Assembly: GCF_915403165.1 (NCBI RefSeq)
Contig: NZ_OU659204.1
Span: 1,550,001-1,614,000 of the forward strand
Source of the DNA: Providencia alcalifaciens
GTDB lineage: Bacteria > Pseudomonadota > Gammaproteobacteria > Enterobacterales > Enterobacteriaceae
Reading direction: 5' to 3'
Length of the DNA: 64,000 nt
The notes beneath the pieces are model-generated. The model saw only the letters and a list, made by a program, of their open reading frames with translations. It was not told where the DNA came from and did not search any database. The translations under genes were made by a program, and so were the position numbers. This document shows, in pieces, positions 54,806 through 63,597 of this stretch. Position 1 is the stretch's first letter. Every line of letters begins with the position of its first letter.

Positions 54806-54854
54806 AATATCAGGTATATTAGTGTTCGATTGTAAGCTACCAAGAAAAATTACT

Positions 54855-56054
54855 ATGATTATCAAACCTAAAATTCGTGGTTTTATCTGCACTACAGCTC
54901 ATCCAGCAGGCTGCGAAGCCCATGTTCGTGAGCAAATTGCCTATGTGAAATCTCGTGGTGAACTGAAAAATGGACCGAAAAAGGTTCTGGTAATTGGTGC
55001 ATCCACTGGTTATGGTCTGGCTTCACGCATCAATGCAGCTTTTGGCAGCGGTGCAGCGACCATTGGTGTTTTCTTCGAAAAGCCCGGCAGTGAGAGTAAA
55101 ACAGGTTCCGCAGGCTGGTACAATGCCGCTGGTTTTGATAAAGCAGCAAAAGAAGCGGGTCTGTATGCGAAAAGCATTAACGGTGATGCATTCTCCAATG
55201 AATGCCGTCAAACCGTAATCGACTTAATTAAGCAAGATTTAGGTCAAATCGATTTAGTGGTTTATTCACTGGCTTCCCCAGTGCGTAAAATGCCTGAAAC
55301 AGGTGAAGTTGTACGTTCAGCATTAAAACCAATTGGTGAACCGTACAAATCTGTTGCGCTGGATACCAATAAAGATGTGCTGATCGAAGCCGTTGTTGAA
55401 CCTGCCAACGAGCAAGAAATCGAAGACACAATAAAAGTGATGGGCGGTCAAGATTGGGAATTGTGGATGAACGCATTAGCGGATGCTGGTGTTCTGGCTG
55501 ACAATGCTCAATCCGTTGCTTACTCCTATATTGGTACTGATTTAACTTGGCCAATCTACTGGCACGGTACATTAGGCAAAGCGAAAGAAGATCTCGATCG
55601 CGCAGCACAGGCTATCAACGAAAAAATGGCACAGACAGGCGGTTCCGCACACGTTGCTGTACTGAAATCTGTGGTCACTCAAGCATCTTCAGCAATTCCT
55701 GTCATGCCTCTTTATATCTCAATCGTGTTCAAAATCATGAAAGAGCAAGGCATTCATGAAGGTTGTATCGAGCAAATTCAGCGTCTGTTCGCAACTAAAT
55801 TATTCAGCGGTGAAACCCCAGAAGTTGACGAGAAAAACCGTCTACGTTTAGATGACTGGGAACTGCGTGATGACGTGCAAGAAACCTGTCGTCAAATCTG
55901 GAAACAGATTAACGACGACAACATCAATGCACTGACTGACTATCAAGGCTACAAGGCTGAATTCTTACGTTTATTCGGCTTTGGCTTAGACGGTGTTGAT
56001 TACGAAGCAGACTTAAGCGGCGAAGCTAATTTTGAAGTGAAAGAATTGGTTTAA
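54855..56054 (+). CDS. fabV: FabV, trans-2-enoyl-ACP/CoA reductase (NADH)
   Basis: This 399-residue single-chain reductase completes each round of fatty acid elongation. The N-terminus [19 protein letters not shown] is the FabV hallmark. The NADH-binding segment is [17 protein letters not shown], and the Tyr-x8-Lys catalytic signature is [10 protein letters not shown]. FabV proteins tolerate triclosan, unlike FabI. The frame is open 33 bases upstream; the ATG used gives the family N-terminus. It has a strong terminator. Whether a fabI also exists elsewhere cannot be judged from this window. Confidence 0.96.
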   Translation: MIIKPKIRGFICTTAHPAGCEAHVREQIAYVKSRGELKNGPKKVLVIGASTGYGLASRINAAFGSGAATIGVFFEKPGSESKTGSAGWYNAAGFDKAAKEAGLYAKSINGDAFSNECRQTVIDLIKQDLGQIDLVVYSLASPVRKMPETGEVVRSALKPIGEPYKSVALDTNKDVLIEAVVEPANEQEIEDTIKVMGGQDWELWMNALADAGVLADNAQSVAYSYIGTDLTWPIYWHGTLGKAKEDLDRAAQAINEKMAQTGGSAHVAVLKSVVTQASSAIPVMPLYISIVFKIMKEQGIHEGCIEQIQRLFATKLFSGETPEVDEKNRLRLDDWELRDDVQETCRQIWKQINDDNINALTDYQGYKAEFLRLFGFGLDGVDYEADLSGEANFEVKELV

Positions 56055-56077
56055 TAGATAGCTATCTATTTCGCTGA

Positions 56078-56121
56078 AAACCCCGAGCACTGGTAAAACG
56101 GTTCTCGGGGTTTTATTTTTT
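56078..56121 (+). terminator. Intrinsic terminator of fabV
   Basis: An 11-bp stem AAAACCCCGAG/CTCGGGGTTTT with a 16-base loop, then ATTTTTT. Confidence 0.9.
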
Positions 56122-56185
56122 GTACTCTAGGATAATAATGATTAAATTGGCTTTTAATGATGAGCCTCAAAAAGGGAGTGCAGGG

Positions 56186-57388
56186 ATGTTAATTGTAGAA
56201 ATGTTAAGTACCGGTGATGAAGTGCTGCATGGACAAATTATTGATACCAATGCGGCATGGCTAGCGGATTGCTTTTTCCAACAAGGATTACCGCTACATA
56301 GCCGTACAACGGTTGGTGACTCCCTTGATAGCTTAGTGGAAACATTTATCGAGCGTAGCCATCATGCCGATGTGGTTATTGTTAATGGTGGATTAGGTCC
56401 TACAAGTGATGATCTCAGTGCTTTAGCGGCTGCAACGGCTGTGGGTGTACCGCTTCTTGAGCATCCTGAATGGATTGCGGTAATGGAAAGCTATTTTACT
56501 GCTCGAGGGCGTAAAATGCCGGCAACAAATCGCAAGCAGGCCATGTTACCCGCCAATGCCGAGCTTATCGATAATCCTGTCGGAACTGCTTGTGGTTTTA
56601 CACTGCACCTTAATGATTGTTGGTTCTTTTTTACGCCAGGCGTCCCTTCTGAGTTTAAAGTGATGGTCAATGAACAGATCATTCCTCGTTTACGTCAAAA
56701 GCTTACATTACCAGAGCCACCAATTTGTTTGCGTCTAACCAGTTTTGGCCGCAGTGAAAGTAGCCTTGCTAGGCAATTTGACCCACTTGAGTTACCAAAA
56801 GAGTGCGTGTTGGGTTACCGTTCTTCAATGCCAATCATTGAATTAAAATTGACAGGACCGGCGAGTAGGCGTGATGCGATGGAGCAAGTTTGGCAAGTCG
56901 TTAAAGCGGGTGTCGGTGCTAATAAAGTATTTGAAGGAACCGAAGGTATTGGCGCATTAGTGCGGGAATCACTTGAACAACGACAGCTTTCGGTTGTGAC
57001 TCACGAACAGTTCAGCGCTGGTTTACTCTATTGGACATTGAATGCAGCAAAAGCGCCTATCACTCAAGGGAATATTGAAAAATTGGCAACGCATTCAGAT
57101 TTGGCCGCATTAGTCCAAACTGCAAAAAATAGTCGGGCGTTAAATCAGTGTGAGATTGGCTTAGTGGTTGGTGACTATCATGAAGGCGTGTTATCTCTAG
57201 CACTATCAACACCAACGGGCAGTTATGCTCAGTGCGTAAATTATTTACCTCGTAATCACTCGGAACTGGAAAAACAGCAGGTTAGCGTGATGTTGATGTT
57301 GGATATGCTATCTCGTTGGCTAGAAGGGAGGCCAATCATTGGGGCTTATGAATGGTTAGAGCAAATTCAAGTGATGGAAGTTAACTAA
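56186..57388 (+). CDS. yfaY: CinA-like protein, YfaY family
   Basis: This 400-residue protein has the same length as E. coli YfaY. The N-terminal molybdopterin-binding-like/COG1058 domain is clear (MLSTGDEVLHGQIIDTNAAWLA, VIVNGGLGPTSDDLSALA, FFFTPGVPSEFKVM). The C-terminal half resembles a decayed CinA nicotinamide-nucleotide amidohydrolase domain. COG1058 domains hydrolyse ADP-ribose-type pyrophosphates in some CinA proteins; the activity here is uncertain. The frame opens 66 bases earlier, but AAAAGGGAG before the chosen ATG and alignment to YfaY fix the start. Confidence 0.88.
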   Translation: MLIVEMLSTGDEVLHGQIIDTNAAWLADCFFQQGLPLHSRTTVGDSLDSLVETFIERSHHADVVIVNGGLGPTSDDLSALAAATAVGVPLLEHPEWIAVMESYFTARGRKMPATNRKQAMLPANAELIDNPVGTACGFTLHLNDCWFFFTPGVPSEFKVMVNEQIIPRLRQKLTLPEPPICLRLTSFGRSESSLARQFDPLELPKECVLGYRSSMPIIELKLTGPASRRDAMEQVWQVVKAGVGANKVFEGTEGIGALVRESLEQRQLSVVTHEQFSAGLLYWTLNAAKAPITQGNIEKLATHSDLAALVQTAKNSRALNQCEIGLVVGDYHEGVLSLALSTPTGSYAQCVNYLPRNHSELEKQQVSVMLMLDMLSRWLEGRPIIGAYEWLEQIQVMEVN

Positions 57389-57420
57389 AGTCATTAGCGT
57401 GCCGCTAGGATTATTTGCAA

Positions 57421-57447
57421 AACCACCCTCAATGAAATGGGGTGGTT
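57421..57447 (-). terminator. Terminator between convergent yfaY and hypothetical gene
   Basis: AACCACCC/GGGTGGTT, 8 bp, followed on the minus strand by TTG and A/T. It can serve the minus-strand gene ending at 57456 and possibly yfaY. Confidence 0.7.
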
Positions 57448-57455
57448 AGTATCCA

Positions 57456-57875
57456 TTATTCAGTGGGTGAGATAGTTTCAATCATAAAATTAAGCCCAGA
57501 AATCCCTTTTTCACAGGCTTTATCTTGAAAAACGGAAGGGGCTTTTTCAATTTTATGTTTTAATGCAGTAATTTGATTGGCATAAATATCTGCGCCTGCA
57601 ATGTCTGGATTATCTTTCAAATATTCGATAAACACATCCACATTCTGATAAAAATAGTCGCAAGGTTTATCGGTGACATCAATCTTAGACAGATCTTTTA
57701 AAGAGTCAGGTAAAATATTATCTTTGGCCAACTGAATATATTCACCGTCTTTCACTTGCTGAATTGCGTTATCCACCTTCGCTTTTAAATTAAATAGCAT
57801 CACAGCGACAGAGATCAGCGCAACGAGTAAAATAGCATTGGCGGCTAAACTAATACTCAGTAAATATTTTTTCAT
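57456..57875 (-). CDS. Hypothetical single-helix membrane-anchored protein
   Basis: This 139-residue protein has an N-terminal hydrophobic segment (LSISLAANAILLVALISVAVM) acting as an anchor or signal, then a mostly helical charged region with cysteines in DKPCDYF and KACEKG. The frame opens at a TTG four codons upstream; the ATG used has GAGAGC just before it. No family was recognised. The rest probably lies in the periplasm. Confidence 0.7.
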   Translation of the reverse strand: MKKYLLSISLAANAILLVALISVAVMLFNLKAKVDNAIQQVKDGEYIQLAKDNILPDSLKDLSKIDVTDKPCDYFYQNVDVFIEYLKDNPDIAGADIYANQITALKHKIEKAPSVFQDKACEKGISGLNFMIETISPTE

Positions 57876-58175
57876 TTGCTCTCTCAAATTAGTCTCAATA
57901 ACCGATTAATAACGTAAGAAATTTAAATCTTCTGCTTAATAATCTAGCAGTAATAATTCTAGCTGTAACTAAGACAATCCTTGAAGATTAATAAATTATC
58001 ACTTATTTATTCTATGCCATTTTGTGCCTTTCAATAGTGGAGCGCTTTAATGGGATGAATTGATACGTTATGATCATACCAATTTATATGCATAGACAAT
58101 TTATGTTAAGTAAGATTTTTAGCACGTTATTTAACGAAAAACTGAATACGTGAACGGCGGTTTAAAGGAAACTCA

Positions 58176-58946
58176 ATGGAAAATATCACGATTAAAAATG
58201 TTGAAGAGATAGAATTAATGCGAGAATCTGGCCGATTGCTTGCCAGCGTTTTTAAAATGTTGGATGAGTTTATCGTTCCCGGAATATCCACAATGGAAAT
58301 TAACGACAAAGTCGAAAGCTATATTGTGAATGAACTTCAAGCGCGTCCTGCCAGCAAAGGCCAATATGGTTATCAATATGTTCTAAATACATCAATTAAC
58401 GAAGTTGTTTGCCATGGTGTGCCAAAAGTTGATGAAATTTTAAAGCCAAAAGACATTATTAACGTGGATATTACACTGGAGAAAAATGGTTTTATTGCTG
58501 ATTCAAGTAAAATGTATGTGATGCCAGAGGCTTCCCCGCTTGCCCGAAAATTAGTGAAAGATACCTATAATGCAATGTGGGAAGGGATAAAGCAGGTAAA
58601 ACCGGGTGCTACGTTAGGTGATATTGGATCTGCCATCCAGCATCATGCGGAATCAAACGGGTATAGCGTTGTTCGTGAATACTGTGGACATGGTATTGGT
58701 CGAAAAATGCATGAGGATCCGCAAGTATTACATTATGGAACCCGTGGACGCGGTGTGGTTCTAAAAGAAGGTATGACATTCACCATTGAGCCGATGGTCA
58801 ACCAAGGTGGCATGAAAATAAAAACCAAAAAGGATGGTTGGACGGTCGTGACGCGAGACAAAAAACTTTCAGCGCAGTCGGAACACACCGTTTTGGTCAC
58901 TAAAGATGGTTATGAAGTACTGACTCTGCGTGACGAAGAGCGCTAA
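58176..58946 (+). CDS. Type I methionine aminopeptidase (accessory copy)
   Basis: This 256-residue enzyme has the metal ligands of MetAP: INVDITLEKNGFIADSSKMY (two Asp), YCGHGIGRKMHEDP (His), TFTIEPMVN (Glu) and SAQSEHTVLV (Glu). It removes initiator methionine. The essential map of enterobacteria lies next to rpsB-tsf; this one is isolated, so it is probably a second copy. An AAAGGAAACTCA ribosome site precedes the ATG. A 12-bp terminator follows. Confidence 0.9.
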   Translation: MENITIKNVEEIELMRESGRLLASVFKMLDEFIVPGISTMEINDKVESYIVNELQARPASKGQYGYQYVLNTSINEVVCHGVPKVDEILKPKDIINVDITLEKNGFIADSSKMYVMPEASPLARKLVKDTYNAMWEGIKQVKPGATLGDIGSAIQHHAESNGYSVVREYCGHGIGRKMHEDPQVLHYGTRGRGVVLKEGMTFTIEPMVNQGGMKIKTKKDGWTVVTRDKKLSAQSEHTVLVTKDGYEVLTLRDEER

Positions 58947-58986
58947 TCCGATATAGCTTTAATAGGGTTTACTTCTGATACTGCAA

Positions 58987-59026
58987 ATCGCCATATTCAC
59001 CATAAATGGAATATGGCGATATTTTT
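58987..59026 (+). terminator. Intrinsic terminator after the methionine aminopeptidase gene
   Basis: ATCGCCATATTC/GAATATGGCGAT, a perfect 12-bp stem with a ten-base loop and ATTTTT tail. Confidence 0.9.
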
Positions 59027-59214
59027 CATTAAGTTAATTTAATGCTTAAATTCTGAAACTATTCATTTATTGACGTCATTTCAACTTGGGTTATCGTTAT
59101 TGTCTAACAGACATGAAGCTTATGACTAAAATACCCACCAAAAAGGTAATTTACATGGATATTACACATTTTATCGTGTTATATATCGGCAAATAAACTT
59201 TTCTGGTGCCACGC

Positions 59215-60021
59215 ATGTTTAACCTCTCTGAATTAATTAACGATACGCCCATTGATTCTATTCTTTTATTTATAGTCACCTTCGTTTTATTAATTATTTC
59301 TGCTTATATTGGAAAATATATTTTTAAACGCCGCAATGCTCATGAAGAGCTAGCGGATGATGAGGCTAAAATTATTTTAGGTGCGATTTTGTCGTTATTG
59401 GGGCTGTTGATTGGCTTTGTATTATCGATTTCTATCAATGGCTATAATAACCGCCAACAAACAGAAGAAAATGAAGCGATTGCGATTGGTAATGCATATC
59501 AGCGAGCGCAATTACTCAGCGGCGATGAGCGGGCGGAAGCCTCATTGCTTATCCAACAATATCTTGAAGCGCGTATCGAATTTTTTAAATCTGGAGTTAG
59601 TGACGAAAATAACCAATGGCGGATGACATCGCTGACTAAACAAGGGCAACTTTGGGAAATTGGCGTGAAGCAGGCTCAAGAATCGCCGAATCCCGTGGTC
59701 TCTTCGGTTTTATCGGCGTTTGGTGATTTATATGTTTCCCAACAAAAAACCATGGCGAGCTGGCGACACCAAATTCCGAATGCTGCTTGGTTCTTACTGA
59801 TATTTTTCGCCATCTGTTCTAATGTCTTGATAGGCTATAACATTCGAGGAACAAAAGGTAAAAACTGGCTCATTGTTATTTTGCCATCGTTGACGACATT
59901 GGCACTGTTTATGATTGCAGAAATTGATATCCCAGGAGAAGGGGTGATCCACGTTACGCCAGACGATTTACTTTTATTGCAAGATTTCTTATTCAAGGAT
60001 GGTGCTTGGCTGGGAAAGTAA
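59215..60021 (+). CDS. DUF4239-like membrane protein
   Basis: This 268-residue protein has two N-terminal membrane segments (SILLFIVTFVLLIISAYIG and ILGAILSLLGLLIGFVLSIS), a central helical cytoplasmic or periplasmic region with ENEAIAIGNAYQRAQLL, and two C-terminal segments (NAAWFLLIFFAICSNVLIG; LIVILPSLTTLALFMIAEID). This pattern fits the DUF4239/bestrophin-like family. The start could also be a GTG nine bases earlier; neither has a strong ribosome site. Function unknown. Confidence 0.72.
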   Translation: MFNLSELINDTPIDSILLFIVTFVLLIISAYIGKYIFKRRNAHEELADDEAKIILGAILSLLGLLIGFVLSISINGYNNRQQTEENEAIAIGNAYQRAQLLSGDERAEASLLIQQYLEARIEFFKSGVSDENNQWRMTSLTKQGQLWEIGVKQAQESPNPVVSSVLSAFGDLYVSQQKTMASWRHQIPNAAWFLLIFFAICSNVLIGYNIRGTKGKNWLIVILPSLTTLALFMIAEIDIPGEGVIHVTPDDLLLLQDFLFKDGAWLGK

Positions 60022-60046
60022 GTTAGGCAGTGCAGAAATGAAGGAA

Positions 60047-60074
60047 AACCCTCTGAGTATAAGCTCAGAGGGTT
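60047..60074. terminator. Bidirectional hairpin between DUF4239 and PTS genes
   Basis: AACCCTCTGAG/CTCAGAGGGTT, a perfect 11-bp stem with a six-base loop, lies between two converging stops. The T tail is better on the minus strand (TTTTCC), so it probably ends the PTS operon. Confidence 0.85.
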
Positions 60075-60080
60075 GAAGGA

Positions 60081-61337
60081 TTATCGAACGATAATACCTA
60101 ATAAAATTCCGATAGCGCCGAAGTCAGCATCACTAAAGGTAGTATTTGCAATACCTATATCACCGAGGACTGGCAGCAAGAATACAGGTAAGAAGGTAAT
60201 TAACAGACCTTGAGCAAAGGCACCAAGAATTGCACCACGGCGTCCACCCGTTGCGTTACCGAATACCCCAGCCGCCGCACCTACGAAGAAGTGTGGTACA
60301 ACACCCGGAATAATTACCGTCATGTTCAGTGCATACAGAATAAACATGCCTAATACACCCGCTGCAAAGCTGCTTAAAAAGCCAACTAACACCGCATTTG
60401 GCGCGTAAGGGAAGACCACTGGGCAGTCTAATGCAGGTTTTGCATTTGGCACCAATTTGTCAGAAATCCCTTTAAATGCAGGAACGATTTCGGCGATAAC
60501 CATGCGTACACCTTGCAGAATGATGTAAACACCCGCTGCGAAAGTAATGGATTGCATCAACGAGAACATAAACCAGTTTTTACCACCGCTCACTTCACGT
60601 ACAAAATCACCGCCTGCAAACAAGCAAGTAATGATAAAGATAATGAACATAGTGAACGAAATAGCCACTGGCGTATCACGCAGGAACAGTAAGCTTTTTG
60701 GTACATTCATATCTTCAGTAGAATGTTCTTTATTACCAAATTTGCTACCGATAAAACCCGCTAACACATAAGAAATAGTGGAGAAGTGACCAATTGCCAC
60801 ATCATCAGAACCAGTGACTTTTTTCATGTACGGGTGTGCAATCGCAGGGAAGAACACCATACAGAAACCCACAATCATTGAACCGACAGCAACGAGCATG
60901 GTTCCTTCCATACCTGCAGTCGCCAAGATAACCGCAATCATCATAGACATGAATAAAGTATGGTGACCGGTTAGGAAGATAAATTTCCATGGGGTCAGGC
61001 GAGCAATCAAGATATTGATTAACATCGCAAAGAACATGATCATTGCCATTTCACGACCGAAGCTTTTTTGTGCAATAGACACAATTGCTTCGTTGTTCGG
61101 CACGACACCATTGATACCAAATGCGTGTTGGAAAATCGCGGAAAAATCCCCTAAAGAGCTGACAACTAACCCTGCACCGGCACCTAAAATCACAAAACCC
61201 ATAATGGTTTTGATGGTGCCTTTAATGCATTCGGTAACAGGTTTCTTTTGAGCAATCAGACCGATAAGTGCTATCAGACCGACGAGTACCGCCGGTTCAG
61301 AAAGCACATCTTGCATCAGAAAACGAAAGAATTCCAT
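60081..61337 (-). CDS. PTS ascorbate-type EIIC component (UlaA/SgaT family)
   Basis: This 418-residue membrane permease of the PTS L-ascorbate superfamily has the segments LAQKKP-like LIAQKKPVTECIKGTIKT, FVILGAGAGLV, FVGAAAGVFGNATGGRRGAI and LPVFLLPVLGDIGI. It transports and phosphorylates a sugar or sugar acid with the EIIB and EIIA encoded just upstream. No UlaD, UlaE or UlaF is present, so the carbohydrate is unknown. It is the last gene of the EIIA-EIIB-EIIC operon. Confidence 0.88.
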   Translation of the reverse strand: MEFFRFLMQDVLSEPAVLVGLIALIGLIAQKKPVTECIKGTIKTIMGFVILGAGAGLVVSSLGDFSAIFQHAFGINGVVPNNEAIVSIAQKSFGREMAMIMFFAMLINILIARLTPWKFIFLTGHHTLFMSMMIAVILATAGMEGTMLVAVGSMIVGFCMVFFPAIAHPYMKKVTGSDDVAIGHFSTISYVLAGFIGSKFGNKEHSTEDMNVPKSLLFLRDTPVAISFTMFIIFIITCLFAGGDFVREVSGGKNWFMFSLMQSITFAAGVYIILQGVRMVIAEIVPAFKGISDKLVPNAKPALDCPVVFPYAPNAVLVGFLSSFAAGVLGMFILYALNMTVIIPGVVPHFFVGAAAGVFGNATGGRRGAILGAFAQGLLITFLPVFLLPVLGDIGIANTTFSDADFGAIGILLGIIVR

Positions 61338-61348
61338 GAAGCCTCCGG

Positions 61349-61636
61349 TTACATCGCGCCGAGTTTCTGTAAAGCCACGCTCAGACGTTCTTTCATCGCG
61401 ACTTTATCAATCATATTTTCCAGAGCAACAATTTCGCCGTCAACTTGTTGAGCAACTAATTGTTCGGCGATATCTGTGGTACCGACAAAAATATCACTCA
61501 CAGTACCTTTGGCTGAACCTAAGTCAACGTGGTCAACATCAGCCGCAACTTGCAGGTCTTTTAAAATTGTCTTGATGCTCATTTCCATCATCAGACTTGT
61601 ACCTAAACCATTTCCACAAACAACAGTGATTTTCAT
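61349..61636 (-). CDS. PTS EIIB component (ascorbate/galactitol type)
   Basis: This 95-residue protein starts MKITVVCGNGLGTSLMMEMS, with the phosphoacceptor Cys8 inside the CGNGLGTS loop typical of EIIB of the lactate/ascorbate/galactitol type. It receives phosphate from EIIA and hands it to the sugar bound by EIIC. It lies 20 bases after EIIA and 11 before EIIC. Confidence 0.9.
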   Translation of the reverse strand: MKITVVCGNGLGTSLMMEMSIKTILKDLQVAADVDHVDLGSAKGTVSDIFVGTTDIAEQLVAQQVDGEIVALENMIDKVAMKERLSVALQKLGAM

Positions 61637-61656
61637 AATATTTACCTATGACTCAA

Positions 61657-62103
61657 TTATTCATATTTAGCGATGATGTTAAGGATGTCATCTACGTTTT
61701 CTGATTGCATGATGCTATCAATATCTTCTTGGTTATCAAAAAGTTCAGCCAGTTTTGCAATCGCACCGATATGGCTGTTGCTGTCTGTTGCTGCAAGAAC
61801 AATCAATAACTTAATTGGATCGTTACCTTCTGAACCAAACTCAACCCCTTGTTTAATGACCGTTAAACCGAGAGATAGCTGGTTAACTCCATCTTCAGGG
61901 CGGGCATGTGGCATTGCAATGCCCGGGCCTAATACATAGTAAGGGCCGATTTTTTCGTGGGATTGAATGATGGCATCAATATAGCGAGGTTCGATGAACT
62001 TATTATTAATTAAGGGATTACAGGCAATTTTTATTGCATCACGCCAGTCATTGGCGCTGTCAACCACCTGAACCACATTTGGGGTTAATAACGTAGTTAG
62101 CAT
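61657..62103 (-). CDS. PTS EIIA component (fructose/mannitol-type domain)
   Basis: This 148-residue phosphocarrier has the phosphorylated histidine in GIAMPHARPEDGVNQ, followed by LGLTVIKQGVEFGSEGNDP and LIVLAATDSNSHIGAIAKLAELF. This is the EIIA-2 fold also used by UlaC/SgaA. First gene of the PTS operon; paired operators lie 71-117 bases before its start codon. Confidence 0.9.
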   Translation of the reverse strand: MLTTLLTPNVVQVVDSANDWRDAIKIACNPLINNKFIEPRYIDAIIQSHEKIGPYYVLGPGIAMPHARPEDGVNQLSLGLTVIKQGVEFGSEGNDPIKLLIVLAATDSNSHIGAIAKLAELFDNQEDIDSIMQSENVDDILNIIAKYE

Positions 62104-62173
62104 TGGCTTGGCTCCTGGTAAAAAAGAAATTCTATTAGATGTTTTAGTAATGGAATGAATAGTAGTGATCTAT

Positions 62174-62185
62174 GGTAGCGCTATC
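62174..62185. promoter_or_regulatory. LacI-type operator, site 1
   Basis: GGTAGCGCTATC is a 12-base palindrome with one mismatched pair, sharing the TAGCGCTA core with site 2. The centres are 34 bases apart. It probably binds the divergent LacI-family regulator. Confidence 0.7.
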
Positions 62186-62206
62186 TAGCTGAATTATTCA
62201 TTTTCG

Positions 62207-62220
62207 TGATAGCGCTATCA
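62207..62220. promoter_or_regulatory. LacI-type operator, site 2
   Basis: TGATAGCGCTATCA is a perfect 14-base palindrome with the central CG typical of LacI/GalR sites. It lies midway between the divergent PTS operon and its probable regulator gene. Confidence 0.75.
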
Positions 62221-62339
62221 TTTTGGCTAAATATCGTTAATAAAATCATTTTTAGTGCATTTGGCAGTTAATTAACAAATCGGAGCTGTGATAAGTTATC
62301 GTCGTTGAATAATAAGTTTAGACGAAACAAAGTAATTTC

Positions 62340-63374
62340 ATGCAGAAAACCCGAAAAAGAAAGAATACAGGCAGAGTCACATTACAAGACGTCGCAAAAT
62401 ATGCGGGGGTCGGTTCAATGACGGTATCGCGCGCTTTGCGGACACCGGAGTTAGTCTCGGATAAATTGAGGGAGAAAATCAATGAAGCTGTTGAGGAACT
62501 CGGCTACATTCCCAATTCCGCTGCGGGCATTTTAGCATCAGGCCAAAGCCGAACCATTGCAGTATTGATCCCATCATTACGAGACAACGCAAGCTCAGCT
62601 TTTCTGCAAGCTTTACAAGAAGTCTTGAACAAAAATAATTATCAAGTGGTGATTGGTAGTCACGATTATCAGCATAAGAAAGAGTCTGAGGTGTTACTCA
62701 CGCTGTTGCAAAGTAGCCCCGCCGCATTGGTGATTTTTGGTGCAATGAATTCTGAAAGTGCCTTGGGGACTCTGAATAATTTGCCGATCCCCGTAATTAA
62801 CGTGACGGGGGATCCCGCTCATCGCTTTACACTCAATATAAAAAATAATTTAGGAGAAGCTGTCAGCTTCCTCACACACTATTTGCTGCAAAAAGGTCAC
62901 CAGCGCATTGGCTACATTGGTGCGCAAATGGACAGTAAAATGCAGGGTCAACAACTGAGTGGCTGGAATAACACTCTGTTAAAGCATAACTTAAGTGCAG
63001 AGCAGAGTATTACGACGCCTTATGTGGCAACTATGGACTTTGGTCGGCAGGCGATTAGCGAAATGTTGACCCGTCAACCAGAATTAGAAGCCGTGATTTG
63101 TAGCCATGAAATGATAGCGTTAGGGGTCATGTTTGAGTGTCAGCGGCGGCTAATCAAAATTCCAAAGATGCTGGCTGTGGTGTGCGTTGAAGGGTCGGAA
63201 AATTGCGATCATATTCATCCATCACTCACCTCCGTGCGCATTGATTACAGTAAAATGGCGCGGGAGACGGCGAAAAAACTCTTAAAATGGTTGGGAGATA
63301 CCGAAGAAAGCTTTGCTGATATTCAGGATGAAATTGTTTTCCCTTATAAATTTGAGGCAAGACAAAGCGGCTAG
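62340..63374 (+). CDS. LacI/GalR-family transcriptional regulator of the PTS operon
   Basis: This 344-residue repressor has the N-terminal HTH VTLQDVAKYAGVGSMTVSRAL, hinge region IPNSAAGILASGQSRTIAVLIP, and a periplasmic-binding-like effector domain. The overall look is close to GntR-type (gluconate) LacI members. It is divergent from EIIA with two TAGCGCTA operators in between, so it most likely controls that operon. The start codon is the first ATG and has no strong ribosome site. Confidence 0.88.
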   Translation: MQKTRKRKNTGRVTLQDVAKYAGVGSMTVSRALRTPELVSDKLREKINEAVEELGYIPNSAAGILASGQSRTIAVLIPSLRDNASSAFLQALQEVLNKNNYQVVIGSHDYQHKKESEVLLTLLQSSPAALVIFGAMNSESALGTLNNLPIPVINVTGDPAHRFTLNIKNNLGEAVSFLTHYLLQKGHQRIGYIGAQMDSKMQGQQLSGWNNTLLKHNLSAEQSITTPYVATMDFGRQAISEMLTRQPELEAVICSHEMIALGVMFECQRRLIKIPKMLAVVCVEGSENCDHIHPSLTSVRIDYSKMARETAKKLLKWLGDTEESFADIQDEIVFPYKFEARQSG

Positions 63375-63597
63375 AGCTCACTGTATTTGTTGCAATACAT
63401 TGTGTGTCCGGTCACAGAATCACGTAAAGGTTAAAAGTTATTTTTAATCTCGAAATAAGAATGCCGTAGAGGTCACTGTTTATTTATCTTTCTGTGCTAA
63501 TTTCCTCATTATATCTATCGTGCATGTTCGGATTTTATGCAGAGATAGATGCTTTGTTTAACTTGAATATAGTTATTACACAGGGGATAAGTACATT

